Below, in pieces: positions 52,288 to 60,003 of a DNA stretch of 64,000 bases. The translations under genes were made by a program, and so were the position numbers. The notes beneath the pieces are model-generated. The model had not been told where the DNA came from. It worked only from the letters and a program-made list of their open reading frames with translations, and made no database searches. The stretch comes from Chryseobacterium sp. c4a (GTDB lineage: Bacteria; Bacteroidota; Bacteroidia; Flavobacteriales; Weeksellaceae), in NCBI RefSeq assembly GCF_009900745.1, contig NZ_WXVU01000001.1:434001-498000 (forward strand), read 5' to 3'. How positions within the stretch are numbered: position 1 is the stretch's first letter; each line of letters starts with the position of its first letter.

Positions 52288-52989
52288 TTAAACATTTCCC
52301 GTTTCGTAGTCTTTTTTTAGAATAAAGCCCATTCCAGCTTTGGTGTGAATCAGCTTATTTTCAAAATCTCGGTCAATTTTTTTTCGCAGATAATTGATGT
52401 AGACATCAATGAAATTGGTTCCGGTATCAAAATGAGTTTCCCACACTTTTTCTGCAATTTCACTTCTGGAAAGTACTTTTTCAGAATTTTCCATCATGAA
52501 TTTAAGCAGATTGAATTCCTTTGGAGTGAGTTTTATGAGAACATGATCTCTGCTCACTGTTTTTTGTTCCAGATTCATTTCAATACCTTCATATTTAAGA
52601 ACGAAAACCTTTTGTTGTCTCTGTTGTGAAAAACGTTTCAGCAAAACATTGATTCTTGCCACCAATTCACGCATTTCAAAAGGCTTGGTCATATAATCGT
52701 CAGCTCCGGCATCAAACCCTTCCAATTTATCATCTGTTGTTCCCAATGCAGTAAGCATTATCACGGGAAGATTAGGTTTCAGAGTCTTTATTTCATTGCA
52801 GAATTCAAGACCACTTTTTTTAGGGAGAACAATATCGGTGACGACCAGATCATAGTTTTTTTGTAAAGCCAGTTTCAATCCTGTTGATCCATCATATGCT
52901 GTGCTTACTTCAAATTCAGTTTCCTGAAGTCCTTTTGTAATAAGCTTGGAAAGTCTGTCATCGTCTTCTACTAATAAAATATGAGGCAT
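52288..52989 (-). CDS. OmpR-family response regulator
   Basis: This 233-residue protein has a receiver domain with the acidic pocket EDD (8-10), phospho-acceptor Asp52 in VVTDIVLP, and the conserved Lys in DYMTKPF, followed by a winged-helix DNA-binding domain (LTPKEFNLLKFMMENSEKVLSRSEIAEKVWETHFDTGTNFIDVYINYLRKKID). OmpR-type proteins bind tandem direct repeats about 11 bp apart, matching the TTAGA repeats at 45188-45227 and 48770-48816. That pairing is inference from geometry and proximity. Confidence 0.94.
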   Translation of the reverse strand: MPHILLVEDDDRLSKLITKGLQETEFEVSTAYDGSTGLKLALQKNYDLVVTDIVLPKKSGLEFCNEIKTLKPNLPVIMLTALGTTDDKLEGFDAGADDYMTKPFEMRELVARINVLLKRFSQQRQQKVFVLKYEGIEMNLEQKTVSRDHVLIKLTPKEFNLLKFMMENSEKVLSRSEIAEKVWETHFDTGTNFIDVYINYLRKKIDRDFENKLIHTKAGMGFILKKDYETGNV

Positions 52990-53061
52990 AAGAATGTGGA
53001 AGTGTTTTGTGGGTGTAAAGATGAGGTAATATTCTTCACAAATGTAATGAATTCTATTTTG

Positions 53062-53069
53062 TAATTTTG
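53062..53069 (+). promoter_or_regulatory. -7 element TAATTTTG before the papain-like lipoprotein gene
   Basis: A perfect TAnnTTTG match 19 bases before the ATG at 53089. Confidence 0.5.
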
Positions 53070-53088
53070 ACGCATAGAGAATAAATAC

Positions 53089-53751
53089 ATGTCAGAATTT
53101 AAAATACAAACGGTTAAAAAAGTTAGAATAGTCGGGCTTTTATGTTTATTGCTACTGTTTTTGGTTCAATGTACTGCCCATCAAAATACAATCCAGCTTC
53201 AGAATGGAGATTTACTTTTTGTTACGGCTAAAGAAACAGGGCTTTCCGGAGCTATTAATAATGTTACTCAAAAGCAAACAATAGCTTCTTTCGACCATAT
53301 TGGTATTTTGGAAAAGGAAGGAAAGAAATTATTTGTATTACACGCAGCTCCAAAAGGTGGTTCGCAAAAGCAAAGTTTAAAAGATTTTGTTGAAGATCAA
53401 AAAAGAGATCAGCAGAATATTGTGATCTATCGCCTGAAAGCTGAATATCAGAAATCAATTCCTGTTGCTATTGAAAAAGCACACTCCATGTTGGGAAAAC
53501 CTTACAATTTCAATTATATTTTAGATGAAAATTCTTATTACTGTTCAGATTTTGTAGAGAGAGCATTTCGGGAGGATCATATTTTTAAATTGGAGCCTAT
53601 GACGTTCAAAGATCCTAAAACAGGAAAAATCAATACCTTTTGGGAAGACTTTTATGGCAAGAAAAATCTGAAAGTTCCTGAAGGAGAGCCTGGTTGTAAT
53701 CCTAATGGGTTGGCTGGATCAGAAAAACTAGAAAGGGTAGGAGACCTTTAG
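53089..53751 (+). CDS. Permuted papain-like (YiiX/YebB, NlpC/P60-type) lipoprotein
   Basis: This 220-residue protein has a lipoprotein-type leader (LLCLLLLFLVQC, Cys about 28). The YiiX-like circularly permuted NlpC/P60 fold is shown by GDLLFVTAKETG, the catalytic His in ASFDHIGILEKEGKKLFVLHAAPKGG, and the catalytic Cys in YYCSDFVERAF. Such enzymes are thought to cleave amide or ester bonds in cell-envelope substrates such as peptidoglycan or lipids. The substrate is unknown. It has its own promoter and a terminator at 53948-53976. Confidence 0.85.
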   Translation: MSEFKIQTVKKVRIVGLLCLLLLFLVQCTAHQNTIQLQNGDLLFVTAKETGLSGAINNVTQKQTIASFDHIGILEKEGKKLFVLHAAPKGGSQKQSLKDFVEDQKRDQQNIVIYRLKAEYQKSIPVAIEKAHSMLGKPYNFNYILDENSYYCSDFVERAFREDHIFKLEPMTFKDPKTGKINTFWEDFYGKKNLKVPEGEPGCNPNGLAGSEKLERVGDL

Positions 53752-53763
53752 GATAATTAGAAA

Positions 53764-53902
53764 GGAAGCTGGAAGAGGAAGGGTGGAAGTTACTATTAGA
53801 CATATCATTTGTAAAGTTTGCACTTAAAATAATAGAGTATCATGATTGATAAAAAAGATGGTCTTTATTCTTGTAACTTTATGACTTCCAGACTCTATCT
53901 TC
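53764..53902. repeat. Purine-rich-bordered intergenic element (copy B)
   Basis: The left border GGAAGCTGGAAGAGGAAGGG starts at 53764. The right border CTTCCAGACTCTATCTTCC at 53884-53902 is inverted. Between them is about 95 bases of AT-rich noncoding DNA. It is a short member of the family that includes 38438-39517 and 59596-60003. Confidence 0.65.
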
Positions 53903-53947
53903 CGGGTTCCTGCCCATATACTTTTCCCAAATTTGAATTAAAATAAT

Positions 53948-53976
53948 AGAGAAGCTGTGATGGCTTCTTTTTTTTA
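53948..53976 (+). terminator. Terminator after the papain-like lipoprotein gene
   Basis: AGAAGC (53950-53955) pairs with GCTTCT (53963-53968), followed by eight T. It lies about 200 bases after the stop, with the purine-rich element in between. Confidence 0.7.
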
Positions 53977-53990
53977 AAGTTAAAATTTTA

Positions 53991-54040
53991 AAAAATATTA
54001 GTCCACTAATTTGGTGGACTAATATTTTTTTATATTTTTG
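53991..54040 (+). promoter_or_regulatory. 16-bp perfect palindrome and -7 element upstream of the NIL-domain gene
   Basis: AAAAATATTAGTCCAC (53991-54006) and its exact complement (54014-54029) flank a 7-base loop (TAATTTG). TATTTTTG (54033-54040) then fits the -7 consensus. The palindrome covers the region where a -33 box would lie. It may be an operator for a dimeric regulator or a terminator for upstream reads. It is not a match to a SAM riboswitch that I know of. Confidence 0.55.
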
Positions 54041-54102
54041 TGACAGATTTAAATGCAGAACAAAATATGATCTGAGAATGTTTAACTAAAAAATGTTTAG
54101 CA

Positions 54103-54414
54103 ATGATTACACCTAACCCTAGTTTGCAGGTTTTTCAAAATACACTGAGCCTGCCTAAAAAAGAATTATTATTGGAAATAGAATTGAATGGCAAAATGAA
54201 ATTTGAACATTTAATGAATACCATCTATAATCAAATGGGGATCTGCCATAGAGTGTTATCAGCGAACGTGGAATATGTGAACGGATATAGTTTTGGTTCA
54301 GTACAATTGTATATTAATATCAATTCAGAAGACTATCAGAAATTGGAAGTCTATCTGAATAAAAATAAACTTTTGAGTACAACGGTGGAGTATCTCTGCC
54401 GAAAGTATTCTTAG
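54103..54414 (+). CDS. Stand-alone NIL-domain protein
   Basis: This 103-residue protein has the NIL-domain pattern found at the C-terminus of MetN methionine-transporter ATPases: a hydrophobic strand, then NTIYNQMGICHRVLSANVEYVNGYSFGSVQLYIN (compare the family's NIL...GNIEYIQGxPFGSLxV), then a last helix and strand. In MetN this domain binds methionine and down-regulates transport. Here it stands alone without any transporter gene nearby, so it could be a free sensor. It is single-gene with its own promoter/operator and terminator. The domain call is good, the role is inference. Confidence 0.75.
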   Translation: MITPNPSLQVFQNTLSLPKKELLLEIELNGKMKFEHLMNTIYNQMGICHRVLSANVEYVNGYSFGSVQLYININSEDYQKLEVYLNKNKLLSTTVEYLCRKYS

Positions 54415-54441
54415 GAAGATTCATATAGTTTTAATTACTCG

Positions 54442-54475
54442 AAGTGTCCGGTTCTTTTACTGGGCACTTTTTATT
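54442..54475 (+). terminator. Terminator after the NIL-domain gene
   Basis: AAGTGTCC (54442-54449) pairs with GGGCACTT (54462-54469), with one G-T pair, followed by T. Confidence 0.75.
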
Positions 54476-54521
54476 TTTATGCTTTTGTGGATTAAACAGA
54501 TATTTTAAAATGAAAAGGATA

Positions 54522-54574
54522 GAATAAAGAATAAAGAATAAAGAATAAAGAATAAAGAATAAAGAATAAAGAAT
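54522..54574. repeat. Heptanucleotide microsatellite (GAATAAA)7
   Basis: Seven perfect copies of GAATAAA from 54522 to 54570, plus GAAT. Intergenic, between the NIL gene and murA. Copy number could vary by replication slippage, but no promoter is clearly positioned to be switched by it. Confidence 0.9.
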
Positions 54575-54636
54575 GAATATTCCAGGGTAAATTTTCAGCT
54601 GTGTTAAAAATTACAATTGAAGAAGTGAAAATGCTC

Positions 54637-54700
54637 CTCCTCCGGAGGGGTGTTAAAAATTCTTTGAATTTTTGACGGGGTGGTTCTAAAGAGAACCTCT
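54637..54700. other. GC-rich hairpin and AAAAATTC hairpin in gene-free spacer
   Basis: CTCCTCCGGAGGGG forms a GC-rich hairpin. Next to it AAAAATTC (TTT) GAATTTTT forms a second one, followed by ACGGGGTGG. The pair looks like a dispersed repeat of this bacterial group, but only one copy is seen here. The rest of 54575-54815 shows nothing else I can support. Confidence 0.35.
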
Positions 54701-54815
54701 ATTATTTTTTTAACGCAAAGTTTTATTTCCCCAATCTTATATTCTAAGGAAGCAAAGTAAGAATCAATTAAAATTGATTTAACGAAACTTATGCTAGAAT
54801 GATGAGATATAGTAA

Positions 54816-54846
54816 TAAAAAGCGCTCAGATTTCTCTGAACGCTCT
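54816..54846 (-). terminator. Terminator of murA
   Basis: The minus strand reads GAGCGTTCAGA / TCTGAGCGC around a short loop (one mismatch), followed by U residues. It lies 20 bases beyond the murA stop. Confidence 0.8.
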
Positions 54847-54864
54847 ATAGTAATAAAAATAAGT

Positions 54865-56172
54865 TTAGATTCTTTCGATGTCGGCACCAATTGCTTTTAG
54901 TCTACCATCGATATTTTCATATCCTCTGTCGATTTGTTCGATGTTGTGGATAATAGATTTTCCTTCTGCAGAAAGGGCTGCGATAAGAAGGGCGTTTCCG
55001 GCTCTGATATCTGGGGAAACCATTGTAGTTCCTCTTAGCGGAGCTTCTTGGTTTAATCCGATTACCGTTGCTCTGTGTGGATCACATAAAATGATCTGAG
55101 CTCCCATATCGATTAATTTGTCTACAAAGAATAATCTCGATTCAAACATTTTCTGGTGAACAAGGATACTTCCTTTAGCCTGAGTTGCCACTACTAAGAT
55201 AATAGATAATAAATCCGGAGTGAATCCTGGCCATGGAGCATCAGAAATAGTAAGGATAGATCCGTCAATAAATTTTTGAATTTTATAATGTTCCTGAGCA
55301 GGGATGTAGATATCATCACCGCTTTGCTCAAGCTGAATTCCTAGTTTTCTGAAGGTATTAGGAATTACTCCCAATTGGTTCCAGTTTACATTTTTGATGG
55401 TGATTTCAGATTTCGTCATAGCAGCAAGGCCAATCCATGATCCGATTTCTACCATATCAGGAAGCATGGTGTGCTCAGTTCCTCTTAAATAATCTACTCC
55501 TTCAATCGTAAGAAGGTTAGACCCGATTCCTGAAATATTAGCTCCCATTCTGTTCAGCATTTTACATAATTGCTGAAGATAAGGTTCGCAGGCAGCGTTA
55601 TAAATTCTTGTTTTTCCTTTTGCTAAAGCAGCCGCCATTACAATATTAGCTGTTCCGGTTACAGAAGCTTCTTCCAATAAGATGAATTTTCCTGTAAGTT
55701 CTTTAGCTTTTAAAGAATAGAAATATTCTTCTTCATCGTAATGGAATTCAGCACCCAGTTCAACCAATCCCTGGAAATGAGTATCCAATCTTCTTCTTCC
55801 GATTTTATCACCTCCCGGAGTTGGCATATAAGCTTCTCCATAACGTGCCAGCATAGGCCCCATCAACATGATAGATCCACGAAGTTTGGCTCCGTCTTTT
55901 TTAAACTCATTGGATTTTATATAGTCGAAGTTTACTTGATCAGCCTTGAACGTATAGTCTCCATGACCATTTTTAGTAACTTTTACTCCAAAATCTCCAA
56001 GAATTTCAATCAATCTGTTAACATCATGAATGTCTGGAATATTTTTAATTCTTACTTCCTCGTCGGTCAATAGAACCGCACATAAAATTTGAAGAGCCTC
56101 ATTTTTGGCTCCTTGTGGAGTTATTTCACCCTGCAGTCTTTTTCCTCCTCTTATTTGAAATGTTCCACTCAT
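54865..56172 (-). CDS. murA: UDP-N-acetylglucosamine 1-carboxyvinyltransferase, Asp-type active site
   Basis: This 435-residue EPSP-synthase fold enzyme has the substrate Lys in GAKNEALQI (Lys23). The active-site loop reads PTPGGDKIGRRRLDTH, with Asp122 at the position where E. coli MurA has Cys115, the residue alkylated by fosfomycin. An Asp there is known to keep the enzyme active and make it insensitive to fosfomycin (mycobacteria, Chlamydia). It adds enolpyruvate to UDP-GlcNAc, the first step of peptidoglycan synthesis. Its start overlaps the stop of the upstream DUF4290 gene by one base (TAATG), so translation is probably coupled. Confidence 0.96.
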   Translation of the reverse strand: MSGTFQIRGGKRLQGEITPQGAKNEALQILCAVLLTDEEVRIKNIPDIHDVNRLIEILGDFGVKVTKNGHGDYTFKADQVNFDYIKSNEFKKDGAKLRGSIMLMGPMLARYGEAYMPTPGGDKIGRRRLDTHFQGLVELGAEFHYDEEEYFYSLKAKELTGKFILLEEASVTGTANIVMAAALAKGKTRIYNAACEPYLQQLCKMLNRMGANISGIGSNLLTIEGVDYLRGTEHTMLPDMVEIGSWIGLAAMTKSEITIKNVNWNQLGVIPNTFRKLGIQLEQSGDDIYIPAQEHYKIQKFIDGSILTISDAPWPGFTPDLLSIILVVATQAKGSILVHQKMFESRLFFVDKLIDMGAQIILCDPHRATVIGLNQEAPLRGTTMVSPDIRAGNALLIAALSAEGKSIIHNIEQIDRGYENIDGRLKAIGADIERI

Positions 56173-56855
56173 TATTTTCTGTTTTTATGATTGTTATTAT
56201 GCCTTCTTTTGTTAGGTTGGTTGTTGTTATTATTCTTATTGTTGCTGTTATTCCTATTGTTGTTATTGTTATTATTTCGGTTGTTGTTATTGCTGGTATA
56301 GTAGATCTTACTTTTTTCAAGAGAGTCGATTCCTGTAAGATCCAACCTGTTTTCAGACAATTCTTTTAGGTGTCTGAAGATAACATCATCCGTTACGTGT
56401 TCTTTATTGTAAACATTATAGGATTTCTTCATATTGTTGGCAATCACTTCAATAAGGGCTTCTTTTTCGTCACCGGTTTCCAGTTCAATTGCTTTTTCTA
56501 TTAATTGAAGAATACTTTTTCCGTAAAATTTAAAGTCACCCTGAAGTTTTGGATATTCCATTCTTTTAGGCTTTTCTGCCAATTGTTCCATTGTAGGGAA
56601 CGGGTAAGGAGAATCTACATCCAGATCATAATCTGCAAGAATATAAAGATGATCCCAAAGTTTATGTTTATAATTTTCTTCGTCGCGAAGTTGTGGGTTT
56701 CTCTGACCCATAAAATCGATGATTGCCATAGCCATTTCGTTCCTTTCCTCTTTGGTAGGAAGTTCTTTACAGCGCTCAACCAACTGTTGTATAATTCTGC
56801 CGTATTCCGGCATATGAAGCTGAGTTTTTTGGGTATTGTATTCCATAGTATGCAA
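56172..56855 (-). CDS. DUF4290 protein with Asn-rich C-terminal tail
   Basis: This 227-residue Bacteroidota-specific protein has a DUF4290 domain over about residues 1-175 (EYGRIIQQLVERCKELPTKEERNEMAMAIIDFMGQRNPQLRDEENYKHKLWDHLYILADYDLD). Function is unknown and the neighbour murA is conserved. The C-terminal ~40 residues are nearly all Asn with scattered Arg, Lys and Ser, encoded by AAC/AAT trinucleotide runs, and end with basic residues. It is first in the transcript and overlaps the murA start. Confidence 0.92.
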   Translation of the reverse strand: MHTMEYNTQKTQLHMPEYGRIIQQLVERCKELPTKEERNEMAMAIIDFMGQRNPQLRDEENYKHKLWDHLYILADYDLDVDSPYPFPTMEQLAEKPKRMEYPKLQGDFKFYGKSILQLIEKAIELETGDEKEALIEVIANNMKKSYNVYNKEHVTDDVIFRHLKELSENRLDLTGIDSLEKSKIYYTSNNNNRNNNNNNNRNNSNNKNNNNNQPNKRRHNNNHKNRK

Positions 56856-57033
56856 ATATATGGATTAAAAGAAAAATTGTTTCGAGAATCTTAAAAATTT
56901 ATGATTTTTTAATGAAAATTTCAGTTGTGATTCTTATTGAATTATTATTTAAATCTAAAATATTTCTCTTTATTTTGAATTTGTTTTCAATAAATATGTA
57001 ACTTGTTTAATATATTGATAATTGAATTTTCTC

Positions 57034-58473
57034 ATGAAAAAAACACATTTTATTCTTTCCCTATTGGCTTTAGCACTGGTTAGCTCATGTCAAAGTACCG
57101 ATGAATTAAGTACTGAGTCCCCGAAGGGGCAAGAGGTACACGATAAAATAGTAAATGTAACCCATCATGATGGAAGACCTTTCAGTACAGGAAAGGAATT
57201 CGGATCGGTGAATGGTAAATTTGTTGCCGGCCCTGGCGGAAGCGTTTTGATGCAGGGATTTTACTGGGATGTTCCTGATGGTGGTAATTGGTGGAATACC
57301 GTTAAAGATAAATTAACGGCATGGTCTAATGCAGGAATGGGTGCTGTATGGCTTCCTCCTGCTTCAAAAGCCCAAAACGGAGCATATTCTATGGGGTATG
57401 ATCCTACCGACTATTATGACTTTGGAAATTTTAATCAGAATGGAAGTGTTGAAACCCGATTTGGATCAAGAACAGAATTGGAAGCCTTAATTACAAAAGC
57501 CCATGCCGAAAATATGCAGGTCTATGCTGATATTGTAATCAATCATAACAGTGGCGGGCAGTCTGAAGCCAATCCGTTTACGGGAACCAATACTTGGACA
57601 AATTTTTCAGGAGTAGCCTCCGGAAAGTTTCAAAGAAATTATAATGACTTCTATAAAAACGCTTATGGAAATAATGATGAAGGCTCTTTTGGAGGATTTC
57701 CGGATTTATGCCATGCGAATCCTCATGTACAAGACTGGCTGTGGGGCAGAGATGATTCAGTGGCAAAATATTATAAAAATGTCATGAAGTTTGATGGCTG
57801 GAGATTCGACTATGTAAAAGGATTTGGACCCTGGGTAGTGAATACCTGGAATTCTAAAGTAGGAGGGTTTTCTGTAGGTGAATTATGGGATTCTAATGTG
57901 AATACCTTAGAATGGTGGGCTAATAATGCCAACAGTTCCGTGTTTGATTTTGCCGCTTATTATAAAATGGATGAAGCTTTTGATAATGGAAACTTAAATG
58001 CCCTGAATGATGATATGATGTGGAAAAGAAATCCATACAAAGCAGTAACCTTTGTTGCTAATCACGATACTGATATTATCTATAATAAAATGCCGGCTTA
58101 TGCTTACATTTTAACCCACGAGGGATATCCCACAATTTTTTATAGAGATTATGAAGAATGGCTAAATAAAGAAAGATTGAATAACCTGATCTGGATTCAC
58201 AACAATAAAGCTACCGGAACCACTTCTATTTTGTATACTGATAATGATGAATATATCGCAAGACGTAATGGTTACAATGGAAATCCAGGGCTTGTCGTAT
58301 ATATCAACACATCATCAAGTTGGCAGGAAAGATGGATCGACACCAACTGGAGTAATCAGCAGATTAAAGATTTTACAGGAAATTCAAGCTGGTATCCGAC
58401 AACGCAGGGAGATAAGAGGGTGAAAATTCAATGCCCACCGAACAGTTATTCAGTATGGTCACTGAATTTATGA
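57034..58473 (+). CDS. Alpha-amylase lipoprotein (GH13)
   Basis: The start is placed at ATG 57034 because it opens the lipoprotein signal (ILSLLALALVSSC, Cys19); the upstream TTG adds four residues without benefit. The 479-residue protein is a (beta/alpha)8 GH13 enzyme with DIVINHN (region I), nucleophile Asp259 in GWRFDYVKG, acid Glu283 in VGELW, and the third carboxylate Asp345 in VANHDTD. The sequence resembles plant- and Bacillus-like calcium amylases. It hydrolyses internal alpha-1,4 bonds in starch or glycogen, probably at the cell surface. It lacks a CBM or T9SS tail. No sus-like genes lie nearby. Confidence 0.93.
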   Translation: MKKTHFILSLLALALVSSCQSTDELSTESPKGQEVHDKIVNVTHHDGRPFSTGKEFGSVNGKFVAGPGGSVLMQGFYWDVPDGGNWWNTVKDKLTAWSNAGMGAVWLPPASKAQNGAYSMGYDPTDYYDFGNFNQNGSVETRFGSRTELEALITKAHAENMQVYADIVINHNSGGQSEANPFTGTNTWTNFSGVASGKFQRNYNDFYKNAYGNNDEGSFGGFPDLCHANPHVQDWLWGRDDSVAKYYKNVMKFDGWRFDYVKGFGPWVVNTWNSKVGGFSVGELWDSNVNTLEWWANNANSSVFDFAAYYKMDEAFDNGNLNALNDDMMWKRNPYKAVTFVANHDTDIIYNKMPAYAYILTHEGYPTIFYRDYEEWLNKERLNNLIWIHNNKATGTTSILYTDNDEYIARRNGYNGNPGLVVYINTSSSWQERWIDTNWSNQQIKDFTGNSSWYPTTQGDKRVKIQCPPNSYSVWSLNL

Positions 58474-58506
58474 GTAATGAGTAATGAGTAATGAGTAATG
58501 AGTGGC
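58472..58506. repeat. Heptanucleotide repeat (GAGTAAT)4 overlapping the amylase stop codon
   Basis: Four perfect GAGTAAT units start at 58472, inside the TGA stop codon of the amylase gene, then GAGTGGC. A variant word, ATTACTCA, occurs twice near 7740-7770, just after recQ. Confidence 0.85.
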
Positions 58507-58546
58507 AGATTCATCGCTCAAAATTTAATAAATAAATCATTCTATT

Positions 58547-58644
58547 TCTCGCGGATTTTGCGGATCATTCAGATTCTTATTATTGTTTGAAATTTTTCTG
58601 ATTATAATATCGTCATCTGCTTTATCCGGAAAATCTGCGAGAGA
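58547..58644. repeat. Intergenic repeat with TCTCGCGGAT / ATCTGCGAGAGA ends (copy 2)
   Basis: Left end TCTCGCGGAT (58547-58556) followed by TTTGCGGATCATTCAGATTC. Right end ATCTGCGAGAGA (58633-58644), inverted relative to the left. Same arrangement and length as 20891-20992. The element fills the gap between the amylase and DCC genes. Confidence 0.72.
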
Positions 58645-58667
58645 TTATTTTTTTGAATATAGGGGTT

Positions 58668-59078
58668 CTATACCTGGATGAATTTTTTCTTCTGATGCTG
58701 ATCCGGAAGAAAACATTTTTGGTTGGCCAGCTTCATTCTGTTTCTTGAAATAACATCGTAAGCTTTGTCACTTAGAGAAGCCGGTAAGATCTTACCAATG
58801 GCTGAAAGTTTATAAATTCCACCCAATATACTAGCAATTTGTAGTACAGCTCTCGATTTTATAAGGTAATATTGTTTAGGTTTCCAAAGGTATAAAGTAT
58901 TGAAAACTTTAGTTTCTAAGCCTCTTTCAGATAGAAATTGTTGTCCAAAGTCGGATTGCAGTGAGGCAAACATGAATTTGTCTTTTGTATCTCTTTCCAA
59001 AATCCATTGTACCCAGAAGTTGCAGACTCCGCAATCTCCATCAAAAAATACAATATGTTTATCTTCCCAGTTTTCCAC
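58668..59078 (-). CDS. Thiol-disulfide oxidoreductase-like DCC (DUF393) protein
   Basis: The 136-residue protein has the DCC signature FFDGDCGVCNFWVQWIL near the N-terminus, with a CxxC pair, and the second half ...TKVFNTLYLWKPKQYYLIKSRAVLQIASILGGIYKLSAIGKILP typical of the family. Function is unproven; a thioredoxin-like redox role is usually assumed. Its start is 5 bases after the haem-binding gene, forming a two-gene unit. Confidence 0.88.
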   Translation of the reverse strand: MENWEDKHIVFFDGDCGVCNFWVQWILERDTKDKFMFASLQSDFGQQFLSERGLETKVFNTLYLWKPKQYYLIKSRAVLQIASILGGIYKLSAIGKILPASLSDKAYDVISRNRMKLANQKCFLPDQHQKKKFIQV

Positions 59079-59083
59079 TACTC

Positions 59084-59551
59084 TTATTTATTAAACATGA
59101 TCCTCCTTTCTGTATCTTCTTTGGTTTGTTTGAAGTATTTAACAAGATCCAGACGCTGCTCATCAGTAAGTTTCGCATCCTGATGCCCAAGATAGTAAGA
59201 TTCAAGTGGCATTTCTTTTTTCTCCACCATCTCTATGCATTCTTCTAATTTACGAAGCTGTCTTTGAGGCTCATATACTGCAAAGGTAGAAAAATTAAGA
59301 TGCTTTCGGCCTTCATTGATATGATTTTTTACATACCATGAAGCGGGTGAAATATCGGCATACCACGGATACTTGGTTTCATTAGAATGACAGTCATAGC
59401 AGGATGTTCTGATGATTTTCGCTACTTTTTCAGGGGTGTTTTTTATTTTCAAAAAGTCCATGCCGGGTGTGGGACGAGGATTGGTCTTGTCAATAGGAAA
59501 AAACTGAATGATAACGAAAGCTACGAGGAAAATAATAAGTACTTTTTTCAT
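59084..59551 (-). CDS. Haem-binding domain protein (cytochrome-like)
   Basis: The 155-residue protein has an N-terminal membrane anchor (FLVAFVIIQFFPI), then a Haem_bd-type domain with one CxxCH motif in RTSCYDCHSNETKYPWYADISPASWYVKNHINEGRKHLNFS. The expected location is the periplasmic side of the inner membrane. It presumably binds c-type haem and may carry electrons or sense redox. It is first in a unit with the DCC protein. Confidence 0.88.
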   Translation of the reverse strand: MKKVLIIFLVAFVIIQFFPIDKTNPRPTPGMDFLKIKNTPEKVAKIIRTSCYDCHSNETKYPWYADISPASWYVKNHINEGRKHLNFSTFAVYEPQRQLRKLEECIEMVEKKEMPLESYYLGHQDAKLTDEQRLDLVKYFKQTKEDTERRIMFNK

Positions 59552-59595
59552 AAGGAAGTATTTATGTTGGTGAATTAAAGGTAGTTATTTTTTTT

Positions 59596-60003
59596 GGATG
59601 GAGGCTGGAAGAGGGAAGCTGGAAGTATTTGAAGACAAGTTTCAGATGTTGTTTTTTTAACAAAATTTATTCGGAAGCTGTGAATGAACATATTTTAGGC
59701 GGGAAGTTGGAAGAGGGAAGCTGGAAGTATTTGAAGACAAGTTTCAGATGTTGTTTTTTTAACAAAATTTATTCGGAAGCTGTGAATGAACATATTTTAG
59801 GCGGGAAGTTGGAAGAGGGAAGTTGGAAGAAGGAAGCTGGAGGTATTTGAAGATAAGATTTAAATATTTTATGAAATTTGAAAAGATTTTAAATGTAGCC
59901 CTCTTTAATAGGGGCTTTTTCATATTTCTCTGTTAAAATAAATGTCTTAAAGTTGTTATCAACCTGGTATAAACTTTCAACTTCCAGCCTCCATCTTCCT
60001 TCT
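59596..60003. repeat. Purine-rich-bordered intergenic element with 102-bp tandem duplication (copy C)
   Basis: The left border is GGATGGAGGCTGGAAGAGGG. The inverted right border CTTCCAGCCTCCATCTTCC is at about 59980-59998. Inside, a 102-bp unit beginning GGAAGCTGGAAGTATTTGAA is repeated (offset 59616 to 59718), with a third partial start near 59832. As 102 is a multiple of three, a repetitive open frame arises by chance. No gene is supported. A weak hairpin (AGCCC/GGGCT) lies near 59897-59916. Confidence 0.8.

Noticed and set aside
53991..54102. SAM or other riboswitch before the NIL-domain gene
   Set aside because: The hairpin lies upstream of the -7 element, so it is not in the leader RNA; the leader shows no known aptamer pattern.
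59629..59850. 73-codon frame with an internally duplicated sequence
   Set aside because: It results from the 102-bp tandem repeat, whose length is a multiple of three; nothing else suggests a protein.
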